A stretch of DNA of 64,000 nt from Nocardia flavorosea NBRC 108225 (GCF_001613385.1 NZ_BDCG01000015.1:62001-126000); one strand, 5' to 3'; numbered from the stretch's first letter, positions 50,720 through 59,857 are shown. Notes: a model not told the origin generated them from the letters alone. Numbers and translations are program-made.

Positions 50720-52237
50720 CTACCCGTGCCGGAACCGGAAGACGGTGCGCGCGAATCGCAGTCGCCGGGCGTTGCGGTAGAAGCCGGACAGTCCCAGCGC
50801 TTCCCCGTAGCGGTTCCGGGCGATGGACAACGTCCGGCTGAATTCGCGCAGGCCCAGATCACCATGGCTGTGGCCTTGCCCGTACTCGCCCACACCGCCG
50901 AACGGTAGCGCCGGGATACTCGCGTAGGTGGTGGCGGTATTGACCGTGACCACGCCCGCCCGCAGGCGTTCGGCATAGATTTCGACCTCGGCGATATCGC
51001 GGGTGAACACCGAGACCGCGATACCGCGACCGGCATCGTTGATACGGGTGACGGCATCGTCGAGGTCGCGCACCTTGTTCACGATGAGGACCGGGCCGAT
51101 GCCTTCCTCGGTGATGGCGATGCTCTCCTCCGGGACATCGGCCAGAACGATGGGTTCGACATAGGGCTCACGTATCGAATCCAGGCCGCCGACAACCGCT
51201 CGGCCGCCCCGGGCCAGGGCATCGCGGACCTGTTTGCGCACCACCTCGGTCTGCGATTCCAGGATCATCGGGCCGTAGGACGATCGGCGGTCGGCGCCCG
51301 GGCGCAGCGCGCGCGCCCGGTCCACGACCAGATCGAGGAACTGGTCGTATATCGACGCCGCGACATAGGCACGCTGGACGCCCGTAGCGTTCTGGCCCGC
51401 ATTGGCCATGGCGCCGAATACGGCCGCCTCGGCGGCATCATCGATTTTCGCATCGACGTGCACGATCATCGCGCCCTTGCCGGAGTTCTCCACCACGACC
51501 GGGGTCATGGTCTGCGCGCACAGCGAGATCACCTCCCGGCCCGGTGCCTCGGGGCCCGCGTACGCGATCTTGTCGACACCGGCGCGGCACAGCGCGGCGG
51601 CGGTGGAATCGTCACCGGAGACCGCCGACAGCACCGGTTTGCCCGGCGCGACCTCCCGCCAGGTCGATGCCAGCCACAAACCGGTACCGCTGGTGAGTTC
51701 GTGGGGTTTGAAAACGACGGCGTTTCCGGCGGCCATGGCGTATGCGATGGAACCCATCGGAGTGAAGACCGGATTCTGCCAGGGCCCCAGCACACCCACC
51801 ACGCCCAGGGGCAGATAGCCGACCGACGCGTGCTGGTTACGGGTGAGCCAGTTCGATGCCAGTGTGCGCCGACCCAGTACCCGGCCCGCGTTACGCGCGG
51901 CCCAATCGAGGTTCTCTACTGCTAGCATCACTTCGATCGCGGCGTCGGCCTCGGGTTTTCCGGTTTCCTCACGCAGAATCTCCACCAATTGTCCTGCGCG
52001 GCGCGTGATAACACGCTTCCATTCGAGCAGCAATCGTTTACGGGGTCCGAAACCCGCTGTCGACCACCAGCTTTCGGCTGCACGGGCTTCGGCTACGGTG
52101 CGTTCGAGTTCGCCCGGTCCGGCGATGGGGTAGTTGCCGACGATCTCTCCGGTACGGGGATCGTAGGAGGTGAGCACGCTCGGTCGGCCGGATCCTCCCG
52201 AACGCGCCGCCACCTCGGGCTGCGCGGTATCGGCCAT
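50720..52237 (-). CDS. Aldehyde dehydrogenase-family protein lacking catalytic Cys
   Basis: About 505 aa, ALDH superfamily. The cofactor-binding segment AAGNAVVFKPHE and the general-base region VVVENSGKG (Glu250) are recognisable. The GQxC motif reads GQNATG: Ala284 (codon at 51386-51388) stands where the nucleophilic Cys should be. PWN, whose Asn stabilises the intermediate, reads PWQN (Gln154). Both substitutions argue against normal aldehyde oxidation, so this may be a pseudoenzyme or have changed chemistry. ATG 52237 is chosen because homology begins just after and the longer frame is shadow. It converges on the TetR gene and is divergent from the ABC exporter operon. The start and frame look sound, so a sequencing error is not needed to explain it. 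Confidence 0.88.
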   Translation of the reverse strand: MADTAQPEVAARSGGSGRPSVLTSYDPRTGEIVGNYPIAGPGELERTVAEARAAESWWSTAGFGPRKRLLLEWKRVITRRAGQLVEILREETGKPEADAAIEVMLAVENLDWAARNAGRVLGRRTLASNWLTRNQHASVGYLPLGVVGVLGPWQNPVFTPMGSIAYAMAAGNAVVFKPHELTSGTGLWLASTWREVAPGKPVLSAVSGDDSTAAALCRAGVDKIAYAGPEAPGREVISLCAQTMTPVVVENSGKGAMIVHVDAKIDDAAEAAVFGAMANAGQNATGVQRAYVAASIYDQFLDLVVDRARALRPGADRRSSYGPMILESQTEVVRKQVRDALARGGRAVVGGLDSIREPYVEPIVLADVPEESIAITEEGIGPVLIVNKVRDLDDAVTRINDAGRGIAVSVFTRDIAEVEIYAERLRAGVVTVNTATTYASIPALPFGGVGEYGQGHSHGDLGLREFSRTLSIARNRYGEALGLSGFYRNARRLRFARTVFRFRHG

Positions 52238-52506
52238 GTACGTCAGATTATTGTGGTGGCGGCCACGCCGACAAGGCATTCGCGCTGCCCGTGCGCTGCC
52301 ACAGCACCGCCGACCAGGCGGGATGGCCTGTTCAGGCAGTGCTGTGAGCAACCGCACAGATGTTCGGTACCCTCCGCTATCGGCGGTGGCGCCCGGGCCG
52401 CCGAAACGGCGATCGGTAACATCGCGTCCAGTGCGACGGATCATCTACCGGGGTGGCGATGCTTCAGTCCGCCCCACAGTCTCATCCGGCCGATAGTGGA
52501 GAGTTG

Positions 52507-53643
52507 ATGCCGAGTTCGAATGATGCCGGGACAGCCGCCCGCGACAATGTCTCTCCTGCCGAGTCGGGCGGTAAGCCCGACCTTCCGGTCGACGCGGTCG
52601 CAGCCCGGCGGGACAACCCACCCACGGAGGTGAACCGGGCGTCCGCTCGGATATCCGGCCTCGGCACCACCGCTGTGGCGGCGACGGTAGAAGTCGACGG
52701 GATCACGAAATCGTTCGGCGAGGTACACGCGCTGCGCGGGGTGAGTTTCACCGCGGACCGCGGCACCGTGCTCGGTATCCTCGGGCCCAACGGGGCGGGG
52801 AAGACCACTGCGGTGAAAATCCTCTCGACCCTGCTGCGGCCGGATGCGGGGCGGGCGATCGTGGCCGGTCACGATGTCCGGCGGAATCCCGCGGCCGTGC
52901 GCCGTTCGATCATGATGACCGGCCAGTATGCGGCACTGGACCTGAACTTGTCAGGGCGGGAGAATCTCGAACTATTCGGTCGGCTCATGGGCCTGAATAA
53001 ATCGGCGGCACGTAAACGCGCGGATGCGTTGCTCATCGAATTCGATCTTGTCGCCGCCGGTCGCCGCCCGGTACACCAGTATTCGGGTGGTATGCGGCGG
53101 CGGGTGGATATCGCCTGCGGTCTGGTGGTCCGGCCGGAAGTGGTGTTCTTGGACGAGCCGACCACGGGCCTCGACCCACGTAGCAGGCAAGGCGTTTGGG
53201 AGCTGGTGGACGGCCTGAAGCAACAGGGCATCACAGTCCTGCTGACCACGCAGTACCTGGAAGAGGCCGATGTGCTGTCCGACAATATCATCGTGGTCGA
53301 TAAAGGCATGGTGATCGCCGAAGGCACGGCCGACGAACTCAAGGAGAAGACGGGCGGCAGCCACTGTGAGGTGGTGCCGTTGGATCCGACCGAGATACGA
53401 CGTGCCGCCGCCGCGCTGGGTGACCTCGTCCCGCCCGCGGTCGCGGCCGATCTCGGCGGTTCCGAACGGCTGTCCATCCCGGCGCCGGAGGGCGCCGCGA
53501 CGCTCGCCGAAGCACTGCGCCGGTTGGATGCCGCCCATATCGTGCTTGCCGACATCGGGCTGCGCCGTCCCTCTCTCGACGATGTCTTTCTTTCCATCAC
53601 GGGCCGTTCCGGCAGCGCCGATCGGCCCGGTGAGCCCGCATGA
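52507..53643 (+). CDS. ABC transporter ATPase (DrrA-like)
   Basis: About 378 aa. A poorly conserved, polar N-terminal extension (~60 residues) precedes the ATPase. Walker A is GPNGAGKT, signature YSGGMRRRVD, Walker B VVFLDEPTTGLD, and the switch region is LLTTQYLEEAD. The C-terminal ~80 residues match the daunorubicin-resistance (DrrA) subfamily. It powers export of a lipid, antibiotic or polyketide through the two following permeases. ATG 52507 has GGAGAG ~4 bases upstream, while the longer frame from 52453 lacks support. The stop overlaps the DrrB-like start (ATGA). Confidence 0.92.
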   Translation: MPSSNDAGTAARDNVSPAESGGKPDLPVDAVAARRDNPPTEVNRASARISGLGTTAVAATVEVDGITKSFGEVHALRGVSFTADRGTVLGILGPNGAGKTTAVKILSTLLRPDAGRAIVAGHDVRRNPAAVRRSIMMTGQYAALDLNLSGRENLELFGRLMGLNKSAARKRADALLIEFDLVAAGRRPVHQYSGGMRRRVDIACGLVVRPEVVFLDEPTTGLDPRSRQGVWELVDGLKQQGITVLLTTQYLEEADVLSDNIIVVDKGMVIAEGTADELKEKTGGSHCEVVPLDPTEIRRAAAALGDLVPPAVAADLGGSERLSIPAPEGAATLAEALRRLDAAHIVLADIGLRRPSLDDVFLSITGRSGSADRPGEPA

Positions 53644-54449
53644 GCGCCCCCGTCGTCGATCGCACCGAGCTATTCGCCGAGCTACCGCCGCCTCGACTCT
53701 CGTCCTTCGGACAATGGTGGGCGCTCACCAGCCGAATCGTCTGGACCATGGTGAGCAAGGGCGAGTTGATCGGCGCGATCATCACGCCGCTGGTGTTCAC
53801 CGTCGGTTTTTATCTACCGCTGCGCCTGGTGATGCAATTTCAGGGCATCGACTACGCGCAATTCGTTATGCCGATCATTGTGTTGCAAACCATGGCGTTC
53901 ACCATGATGTCCAACGCGCAACTCGCGGCTTTCGAAGCGCGCACCGGCTTCAATACCCGGTTGCAGACACTCCCGATCGGCATGCTGATCCCGTTGACAT
54001 CGCGGATCGCGGCGGGGCTCGTCCGTTCGGTGATATCGCTGGCTGCCTCCTTGATCTATGGGCACATCATCGGATTCGAGTTCACGTCTGGGTGGGCACA
54101 AACGGTGGGCTTTTGTTGCTTCGCGCTCGCGGTCGGCACCATCCTGGCAATCGGCGCGGACGGCTTGGGTAGCCTGACGAAGAGTCCACAAGCACTGAGT
54201 CAGGCACTGACCTTGCCGACCCTGATTTTCGGCATGATGTCCTGTGGCTTCGTGCCAGAAACGCAATTTCCCGAATGGGCCCAGCCCTTTGTGCGTAATC
54301 AACCCATTACCCAGTTCGCCTACGCTCTGCGCGATATGGCCGGTGACGGCGTGAGCTGGGAGGTGCTGCGGGTGGGGTTGGTCTGGCTGGTCGCCGGCGC
54401 GGTTGCGTTCGTTCCGTTCGCCGTCTGGGCGAGTGTGAGGCGGTCATGA
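53640..54449 (+). CDS. ABC-2 type permease (DrrB-like)
   Basis: 269 aa, about six membrane segments. It has the ABC-2 exporter pattern: cytoplasmic N-terminus with amphipathic helix (WWALTSRIVWTMVSKGEL), then paired helices, and the family-like segment PEWAQPFVRNQPITQFAYALR before the last helix. It pairs with the ATPase upstream and the second permease downstream, coupled by 4-base overlaps at both ends. Base composition is slightly less GC-rich than the flanks (for example 53800-54300). Confidence 0.9.
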   Translation: MSAPVVDRTELFAELPPPRLSSFGQWWALTSRIVWTMVSKGELIGAIITPLVFTVGFYLPLRLVMQFQGIDYAQFVMPIIVLQTMAFTMMSNAQLAAFEARTGFNTRLQTLPIGMLIPLTSRIAAGLVRSVISLAASLIYGHIIGFEFTSGWAQTVGFCCFALAVGTILAIGADGLGSLTKSPQALSQALTLPTLIFGMMSCGFVPETQFPEWAQPFVRNQPITQFAYALRDMAGDGVSWEVLRVGLVWLVAGAVAFVPFAVWASVRRS

Positions 54450-55312
54450 GTATTACCGATACGTCCGTGGGGTCGCGACCCTCCGTGTCGTCGGCCGCCG
54501 CGATTGCCCTGCCGAAGGTCGATCCCCGGCGGGAGAGTTCGCTGGCGGCTTGGGCGACACACAGCTGGATCCAGTGCAAGAGATTGCTGATGGGCTGGTT
54601 GCGCGACCCGTCCACCACCATCCAGACCATCGTGTACCCGGCGCTGACTCTGGTGATGATCTGGATCGTGCTCGACGAGTCCATTTCCAGCTTCTCCGGG
54701 AAACCTGCCGTCTACGGCACTGTCCCGATGATCACCCTGATCGCGGCGATGGCAGGAGCTGTGGTGAGTGCGCTCGGCTTCAAAACCGAGAAGGCCAGCG
54801 GCCTGCTCGGCCGGCTGTGGACCATGCCTGTTCATCGCGCTGCCGGCCTGACCGGCCGATTACTCGCCGAGGCAATCCGGGTCCTCCTCACTACACTGAT
54901 CGTGATCGCCGTGGGCTTTTGCCTCGGCTTCCGATTCGAGCAGGGGCCATTGGCCGCGCTGGGCCTCATCGGGATCCCGATTCTGTTCGGTATCGCATTC
55001 GCGGTGTTCATCACCGCGATCGCCGCGATCACCGAAGGACCGCTGCTGGTGCAGTTGGTCGGTCTACTCACCAACCTGCTGATGTTCTTCAACTCCGGTT
55101 TCGTGTTGATCGAGGCCTACCCGACTTGGCTGCAGTCCACCGTGGCGAACCAGCCGATGAGCTGCGCCATCGAAGCGATGAAGGGGCTGTCCTACGGTGG
55201 CCCGGTCGCCGAACCGCTCATCGACACCCTGCTGTGGGTGGGCGGGGTCATCCTGATCTTCGGCTACCCGGCGATACGCGGTTACCGGAAGGCTTCGGAA
55301 ACCAGCGGCTGA
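54446..55312 (+). CDS. ABC-2 type permease (DrrC-like)
   Basis: 288 aa, about six membrane segments after a ~35-residue polar N-terminus. The segment PTWLQSTVANQPMSCAIEAMKG before the last helix is the counterpart of the conserved region in the DrrB-like partner, and the two probably form a heterodimer in the membrane. It is third and last in the ATPase-permease-permease operon. DrrABC systems in mycobacteria export envelope lipids; the cargo here is unknown. Confidence 0.9.
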   Translation: MSITDTSVGSRPSVSSAAAIALPKVDPRRESSLAAWATHSWIQCKRLLMGWLRDPSTTIQTIVYPALTLVMIWIVLDESISSFSGKPAVYGTVPMITLIAAMAGAVVSALGFKTEKASGLLGRLWTMPVHRAAGLTGRLLAEAIRVLLTTLIVIAVGFCLGFRFEQGPLAALGLIGIPILFGIAFAVFITAIAAITEGPLLVQLVGLLTNLLMFFNSGFVLIEAYPTWLQSTVANQPMSCAIEAMKGLSYGGPVAEPLIDTLLWVGGVILIFGYPAIRGYRKASETSG

Positions 55313-55621
55313 GGACTCGCCGCCGCGGCGAAGTACTGCGGGCCGCCATCGGCTCGGTGCAAGGCATCCGCACCGGGCCCGGACCGGCCGGTGGGCATAC
55401 GGCCGGCAGCTGTGGGCACCGTCGGGGACCGCTTCCGGCGCTCGGTGGGGTGGTCGGAGCGCTGCCGTGCGCCCGGCCGGGGTTTATTTCGGCGGGTAGG
55501 CCGGGGGCAGGAGACCGCCGACTCCACCGGGTCCGACGCCGCGGCGGGCGCCGGAGTCAGCCCCGGTTGTCGGCCGGTCCTGCTCGGGTCGGTCCCGCCT
55601 GTCAGGGGGTTCGGCCCGGGA
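55313..55621. other. 309-base convergent intergenic region
   Basis: This lies between the ends of the exporter operon and the lycopene cyclase-like gene. It is very GC-rich, with open frames only of Pro/Arg/Gly-rich shadow type. Several short GC hairpins are possible, but none stands out as a clear terminator. Confidence 0.35.
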
Positions 55622-56818
55622 TCACTTGTGGCTGTCGGCCGGTACCGCGGGAGCGAAGGGGTAATCGGCCCACCGGTTGCGGTTGGTCCAGCCGACGAGG
55701 TCGTAGCGCCAGCGGAACGGCCAGGTGTGGGCGACGGTGTTGAACAGCACCGCCCCCAGGACGGCGTAATCGTCGTGCGCCGACAGCAGCGCCCGCTGCC
55801 CGCGCGGGGAAGCGGAGAAGAACGAATCGAACATGGCAATGGATTGTTCGGCGGTCAACCGGCCCAGCCCCCAGAGTCCGCGCATCCGCATCCAATAGGT
55901 GAGGCGTGCCTGCCACGGCCACAGCGCGGCGATCGGATCCGCACCGCGCCCGATCGCATCGACCGCGGTATCGGCCAGCGCGAACGAATCGGCCACGCTG
56001 TAGCCGGTGCACGGATGCATCATCCCGCCGCGGGAACCGAACGGCACCACCCGCCCGACCCCCTTGGCCGGCGGCGGCGTGTCCAGCGGATAGTGTGCCG
56101 CCTCGCTCGGTTCTTCCCCGGTCAGTTGGATACCGTGCGCGGCGAGCCGGTTCAGGGTGCGTTTACGCAGTTCGTGCTGCGGCATCCCGCCACGCAGCCC
56201 GAGGCTGGTCTCCTCGAAGATCACCGTGCCGTCGCCGAGCGGCACCGAGTACAGGAACGACGGCGGCTCGTCGGGGCCCGCGCCGTTCTCCGGCCGCCAG
56301 TCCAGCAGCAGCCCCTCGCCCTCGCGGACCATCGGCTCAGCGGTTTCGGCGGCGACGAAGATCCCGTGCGCGCTGGCCGTACGGCGATCACCCGGGCCCG
56401 GCATACCGCGGGAATCGATCACCACCCCCGCGCGGATCACCGTGCCGTCGGCGAGTTCGACCTCGTGCGCATCCACCCGGGCCGCGCGCTGCGCGAACAC
56501 CCGGGCGTCGTCGAGCGGTAGCGCATCCCGCAGCAGCGGTTTCGACAACACGCAGTAGGGGCGTTCGATCCGGAGCTCGGTAGTGGTCCAGACGACCGGC
56601 GCCGGAATCCGGCTCGCGATCACGCTGTGCGGCAGCCATTCCGGCAGTTCGTCGATCCAGCAGGAGAACGTCGGCGGCCACAGCCGGTCGGGCCGCGGAT
56701 CCACGGCCGCCACCCGCAGTCCGGCCACGGTGGCGCGGTGCGCGAGAGCCCGGCCGGACGGGCCCAGCCCGACGACACAGAGATCGAACTTATCGGTACT
56801 GGCTGCCATACAACGCAT
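55622..56818 (-). CDS. Lycopene cyclase-family flavoprotein
   Basis: 398 aa. The N-terminal dinucleotide motif is VVGLGPSGRALAHRA, followed by the CrtL/CrtY-type segment RPDRLWPPTFSCWIDEL. IFEETSL and VPFGSRGGMMHPCTGYSV are conserved in lycopene beta/epsilon cyclases. These enzymes use reduced FAD without net redox change to form ionone rings. No other carotenoid genes are in the window, so a carotenoid role or related chemistry remains inferred. ATG 56818 is used; ATG 56809 is an alternative, and neither has a good ribosome site. It is transcribed leftwards. Confidence 0.85.
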   Translation of the reverse strand: MRCMAASTDKFDLCVVGLGPSGRALAHRATVAGLRVAAVDPRPDRLWPPTFSCWIDELPEWLPHSVIASRIPAPVVWTTTELRIERPYCVLSKPLLRDALPLDDARVFAQRAARVDAHEVELADGTVIRAGVVIDSRGMPGPGDRRTASAHGIFVAAETAEPMVREGEGLLLDWRPENGAGPDEPPSFLYSVPLGDGTVIFEETSLGLRGGMPQHELRKRTLNRLAAHGIQLTGEEPSEAAHYPLDTPPPAKGVGRVVPFGSRGGMMHPCTGYSVADSFALADTAVDAIGRGADPIAALWPWQARLTYWMRMRGLWGLGRLTAEQSIAMFDSFFSASPRGQRALLSAHDDYAVLGAVLFNTVAHTWPFRWRYDLVGWTNRNRWADYPFAPAVPADSHK

Positions 56819-57176
56819 TCAACGGGGTTCACCGGAGGAGAGCAACAGGCGGTCGTTTGCGATGGTTGTGAGCTGGATCGCGGGGGTAGTGGGTGGCTCT
56901 GCTCGCGAAAGTGCTGTGTCTTTTGCGTCACCTCCGGCGGCGTGGGTTTCGGCCCCTTCGGTCCCCGCTGTCCGCACTCGACACTCGCCGCATCGCATCG
57001 AGCAGGACAGCAGGGACGGGCCGAAACCTTGTGGAGCCTCGATGAACTCGGCGCCGGCGCTGGTCAGGTGGGGATCGGAGTGAGCCCCGTGCCGGTGCCG
57101 GTGCCGGGTGCGGGGATGGGTGGGCATCCTCTTGGGGGCTGCCGGACTCGCGCTCGGTTGCGGGCCGGGCTGGGAG
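56819..57176. other. 358-base intergenic region
   Basis: This lies between the start of the lycopene cyclase-like gene and the end of the leftward hotdog gene. It contains a short GTGCCG run (about 57089-57106). Open frames on both strands lack coding character. No RNA or terminator was recognised. Confidence 0.35.
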
Positions 57177-57656
57177 TCAGTTCTTGGGGGTCACCCAGGT
57201 GGTGATGTCGGCGTGCACGACCTCGCGCCCGGTCTTGTCGTAGATCGATACGGGGACGGTCAGGTCGCGGCCCTCGGTGAGGGTGGCGAAGTCGGGGAGC
57301 TCCGTGAGTTCGGCCACCGCGCGGAGACCGGTGGTGGCCTTGGTCAAGTACTGGACCTGCATCGCCTTGGGAATCCAGCGGTGTGTGGTGGGAACCGTCG
57401 CCTCGCTCAGCATGCCCATGGCGATCTCCGCCAGGTTGCAGGCGGCGATGGCGTGGAAGGTGCCGAGGTGGTTGTGGACACCGAACCATTTCGGGGCCTT
57501 CACCTCGCACAGGCCGGGTTCGAGCCGGACCACCCGGGGCAGGACTGTGGCGAAATAAGGGACGCGGGCCACCATCGACAAGGAGAACAGGCCGTGGCCG
57601 ACGGGGTTGTCCGGCAGTTTGCGCCAGCCGCGGTAGGTACCGGTGAGGTTCGTCAT
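57177..57656 (-). CDS. Hotdog-fold DUF4442-like putative thioesterase
   Basis: 159 aa, single hotdog fold. The helix region HNHLGTFHAIAACNLAEIAM resembles the DUF4442/PaaI-like family in which an Asn/Asp and a following Glu or Ser act on acyl-CoA thioesters; the Glu in NLAEIAMG may be catalytic. The substrate is unknown. ATG 57656 lies only 3 bases from a perfect palindrome that could repress it. It is oriented away from the S10 operon, sharing the 460-base region before rpsJ. Confidence 0.8.
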   Translation of the reverse strand: MTNLTGTYRGWRKLPDNPVGHGLFSLSMVARVPYFATVLPRVVRLEPGLCEVKAPKWFGVHNHLGTFHAIAACNLAEIAMGMLSEATVPTTHRWIPKAMQVQYLTKATTGLRAVAELTELPDFATLTEGRDLTVPVSIYDKTGREVVHADITTWVTPKN

Positions 57657-57659
57657 GCG

Positions 57660-57685
57660 GCTATCTTACTCAGCGGTAAGATAGC
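57660..57685. promoter_or_regulatory. Perfect palindrome at the hotdog gene start (TetR-type operator candidate)
   Basis: A 10-bp perfect inverted repeat (57660-57669 with 57676-57685, arms GCTATCTTAC/GTAAGATAGC) has a 6-base centre. It is locally AT-rich in GC-rich DNA and lies 4 bases upstream of the leftward ATG. The size and TTAC...GTAA form are typical of TetR-family operators. Confidence 0.6.
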
Positions 57686-58116
57686 GGTTCGGCGGTATGG
57701 TTGCCGCAGTGCGCGACCTCGGTCGACCCCGATTTGAAACGCCTCGGGGGCCTCGTGCATACTGTTCGGGTTGCCTTGCCCCGGGTCGCCGTCGTTTCCC
57801 TGAAATGGCACGGCTGGGCGGGGTGAGTAAAACCAGCGAGTACCTCGCCGTATGCGGCGCGGGTACGTCCGGGACGAAGTTCCGCAGGCCACGATCGAAG
57901 TTTTCTTCCGGGGCCGAGGAATGAGCGAGAAGGCGACACGCCCGACCGCGTGGACCGGAGAACCATGACAGATGAACAGCGGCACGGACCGGGTTATCCC
58001 TGGTCGTGGTCTCCACTGAGACGTCATCGTGTGTTCGGGCTGTGCAAATGAAGGTGGTACGGACGCCCTAGCCGGTATCCGGATCACGGACGAAAGCGGA
58101 GAAAAGGACACTTAGC
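57686..58116 (+). other. S10 operon upstream region and leader
   Basis: About 430 bases precede rpsJ without a convincing gene; frames here are shadows. It must contain the strong S10 promoter, which I could not place confidently. GAGAAAAGGA (58100-58109) is the rpsJ ribosome site. No E. coli-type L4-binding S10 leader was recognised. Confidence 0.4.
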
Positions 58117-58422
58117 GTGGCGGGACAGAAGATCCGCATCAGGCTCAAGGCCTATGACCACGAGGCGATCGATGCGTCTGCACGCAAGATCGTCGAAACG
58201 GTGACCCGCACCGGGGCCCGGGTCGTCGGGCCGGTGCCGTTGCCGACCGAAAAGAACGTGTACTGCGTCATCCGTTCGCCGCACAAGTACAAGGACTCGC
58301 GCGAGCACTTCGAGATGCGTACGCACAAGCGGCTGATCGACATCCTCGACCCGACGCCGAAGACGGTCGATGCCCTCATGCGCATCGACCTGCCGGCCAG
58401 CGTCGACGTCAATATCCAGTGA
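58117..58422 (+). CDS. rpsJ: 30S ribosomal protein S10
   Basis: 101 aa, full length for actinobacterial S10. [20 protein letters not shown] and the loop region [20 protein letters not shown] are diagnostic. S10 binds in the 30S head and, in other bacteria, is also NusE in antitermination. GTG 58117 has AAAGGA upstream. It is the first gene of the canonical S10 operon, which runs without interruption to rpsQ. Confidence 0.99.
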   Translation: MAGQKIRIRLKAYDHEAIDASARKIVETVTRTGARVVGPVPLPTEKNVYCVIRSPHKYKDSREHFEMRTHKRLIDILDPTPKTVDALMRIDLPASVDVNIQ

Positions 58423-58436
58423 CGGGGACTCTCGAT

Positions 58437-59102
58437 ATGACTGACAACAAGAGCAGGCCCGCGGCCGGCATCCTGGGCACCAAACTGGGCATGACCCAGG
58501 TGTTCGACGACAAGAACCGGGTCGTCCCGGTCACCGTCGTCAAGGCCGGACCGAATGTGGTCACCCAGATCCGTACCGTCGAGCGCGACGGCTACAGCGC
58601 CGTGCAGGTCGCCTTCGGCGCCATCGACCCCCGCAAGGTGAACAAGCCGGAATCCGGCCAGTTCGCCAAGGCCGGTGTCACCCCGCGCCGGCATGTCGCG
58701 GAGATCCGTGTCGCCGACGTCGCCTCCTTCGAGGTCGGCCAGGAGATCTCGGCCGATGCCTTCGAAGAGGGCACCTACGTCGACGTCACCGGTACCAGCA
58801 AGGGCAAGGGCTTCGCCGGCACCATGAAGCGCCACGGCTTCAGCGGCCAGGGCGCCTCGCACGGTGCACAGGCCGTGCACCGTCGCCCGGGTTCCATCGG
58901 TGGCTGCGCCACCCCCGGCCGCGTGTTCAAGGGCATGCGCATGTCGGGTCGCATGGGTAACGACCGCGTCACCACGCAGAACCTGTCGGTTCACAAGGTG
59001 GACGCCGAGAACGGCCTGCTGCTGATCAAGGGAGCGATCCCGGGTCGCAAGGGCGGCGTCGTGATCGTCAAGAGCGCCGTGAAGGGTGGTGCGCACGCAT
59101 GA
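58437..59102 (+). CDS. rplC: 50S ribosomal protein L3
   Basis: About 221 aa. [20 protein letters not shown] at the N-terminus and the central loop [17 protein letters not shown], followed by the [17 protein letters not shown] segment (including the Gln-bearing loop near the peptidyl-transferase centre), identify L3. The start is set at ATG 58437, where homology begins, with GGGGA upstream. An in-frame GTG-type extension from 58419 is unlikely. It overlaps the rplD start by 4 bases. Confidence 0.99.
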   Translation: MTDNKSRPAAGILGTKLGMTQVFDDKNRVVPVTVVKAGPNVVTQIRTVERDGYSAVQVAFGAIDPRKVNKPESGQFAKAGVTPRRHVAEIRVADVASFEVGQEISADAFEEGTYVDVTGTSKGKGFAGTMKRHGFSGQGASHGAQAVHRRPGSIGGCATPGRVFKGMRMSGRMGNDRVTTQNLSVHKVDAENGLLLIKGAIPGRKGGVVIVKSAVKGGAHA

Positions 59103-59773
59103 CCAGCCTCGAGAAGAAGGCCAACCTGACGCTGCCGGTCAAGGAACTCGGTGGCAAAACCAACGGCACCGTCGATCTCCCCGCCGAGATCTTCGATGTG
59201 ACCGCGAATATCGCGCTGATGCACCAGGTGGTCGTGGCCCAGCAGGCCGCTGCCCGCCAGGGCACGCATTCCACCAAGACCCGCGGCGAGGTTCGCGGCG
59301 GTGGAAAGAAGCCGTACCGGCAGAAGGGCACCGGCCGCGCCCGCCAGGGATCGACGCGCGCCCCGCAGTTCGCCGGCGGTGGCACCGTGCACGGCCCCAA
59401 GCCGCGCGACTACAGCCAGCGCACCCCCAAGAAAATGATCCAGGCCGCCCTGCGTGGGGCGCTGTCGGATCGGGCGCGCAGCGAGCGGATCCACGTGATC
59501 AGCGAGCTCGTCGCAGGCCAGGACCCCTCCACCAAGACCGCGAAGACCTTCTTGTCCGAGCTTTCGGACCGTAGGAAGTTCCTCCTGGTCGTCGGCCGTG
59601 AGGACGTCACCGCCTGGAAGAGTGCCCGCAACCTGGAATACGTGCACACCATCGCACCGGACCAGCTGAACACCTACGACGTGCTGGACAGCGACGAAGT
59701 CGTGTTCTCCGTCGAGGCGCTCAACGCCTTCGTGCACGGCCCGGCTGAGGCTGCACAGGAGGAGAGCAAGTGA
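59099..59773 (+). CDS. rplD: 50S ribosomal protein L4
   Basis: 224 aa. The conserved loop [20 protein letters not shown], which lines the exit tunnel in L4 proteins, and [15 protein letters not shown] are intact. ATG 59099 overlaps the L3 stop. In E. coli L4 also represses its own operon. Here the gene is followed by an unusual 76-base spacer with hairpins before rplW, instead of the tight coupling seen elsewhere in the operon. Confidence 0.99.
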   Translation: MTSLEKKANLTLPVKELGGKTNGTVDLPAEIFDVTANIALMHQVVVAQQAAARQGTHSTKTRGEVRGGGKKPYRQKGTGRARQGSTRAPQFAGGGTVHGPKPRDYSQRTPKKMIQAALRGALSDRARSERIHVISELVAGQDPSTKTAKTFLSELSDRRKFLLVVGREDVTAWKSARNLEYVHTIAPDQLNTYDVLDSDEVVFSVEALNAFVHGPAEAAQEESK

Positions 59774-59857
59774 GCGAGCGCAGCGAGCGAACCATCGAAC
59801 ACAGCAGCCGCAGTGCTCACGCGGCTGCCGAGCGAAGCGAGGTAGCCGCGTGAGCAC
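59774..59857 (+). promoter_or_regulatory. rplD-rplW spacer with two mutually exclusive hairpins over the rplW start
   Basis: Hairpin 1 is GCAGCCGC (59804-59811) with GCGGCTGC (59821-59828). Hairpin 2 is a perfect 14-bp inverted repeat, 59813-59826 with 59844-59857, and its right arm contains the rplW start GTG (59850-59852). Both use 59821-59826, so they cannot form together. The loop of hairpin 2 holds the only GAGG-like ribosome site. The flanking GCGAGCGCAGCGAGCG and GAGCGAAGCGAG are repeats common in nocardial intergenic DNA, so the element may be a mobile REP-type sequence with a regulatory side effect. Confidence 0.7.

Noticed and set aside
55282-55839. 185-residue minus-strand frame at the end of the exporter operon
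   Set aside because: It is Pro/Arg/Ser-rich and overlaps the lycopene cyclase-like gene in another frame, with no start signal.
57089-57106. GTGCCG hexamer run as a functional element
   Set aside because: It is only three units, non-coding and not linked to a promoter or gene start; probably simple-sequence noise similar to the (PV)n tract.
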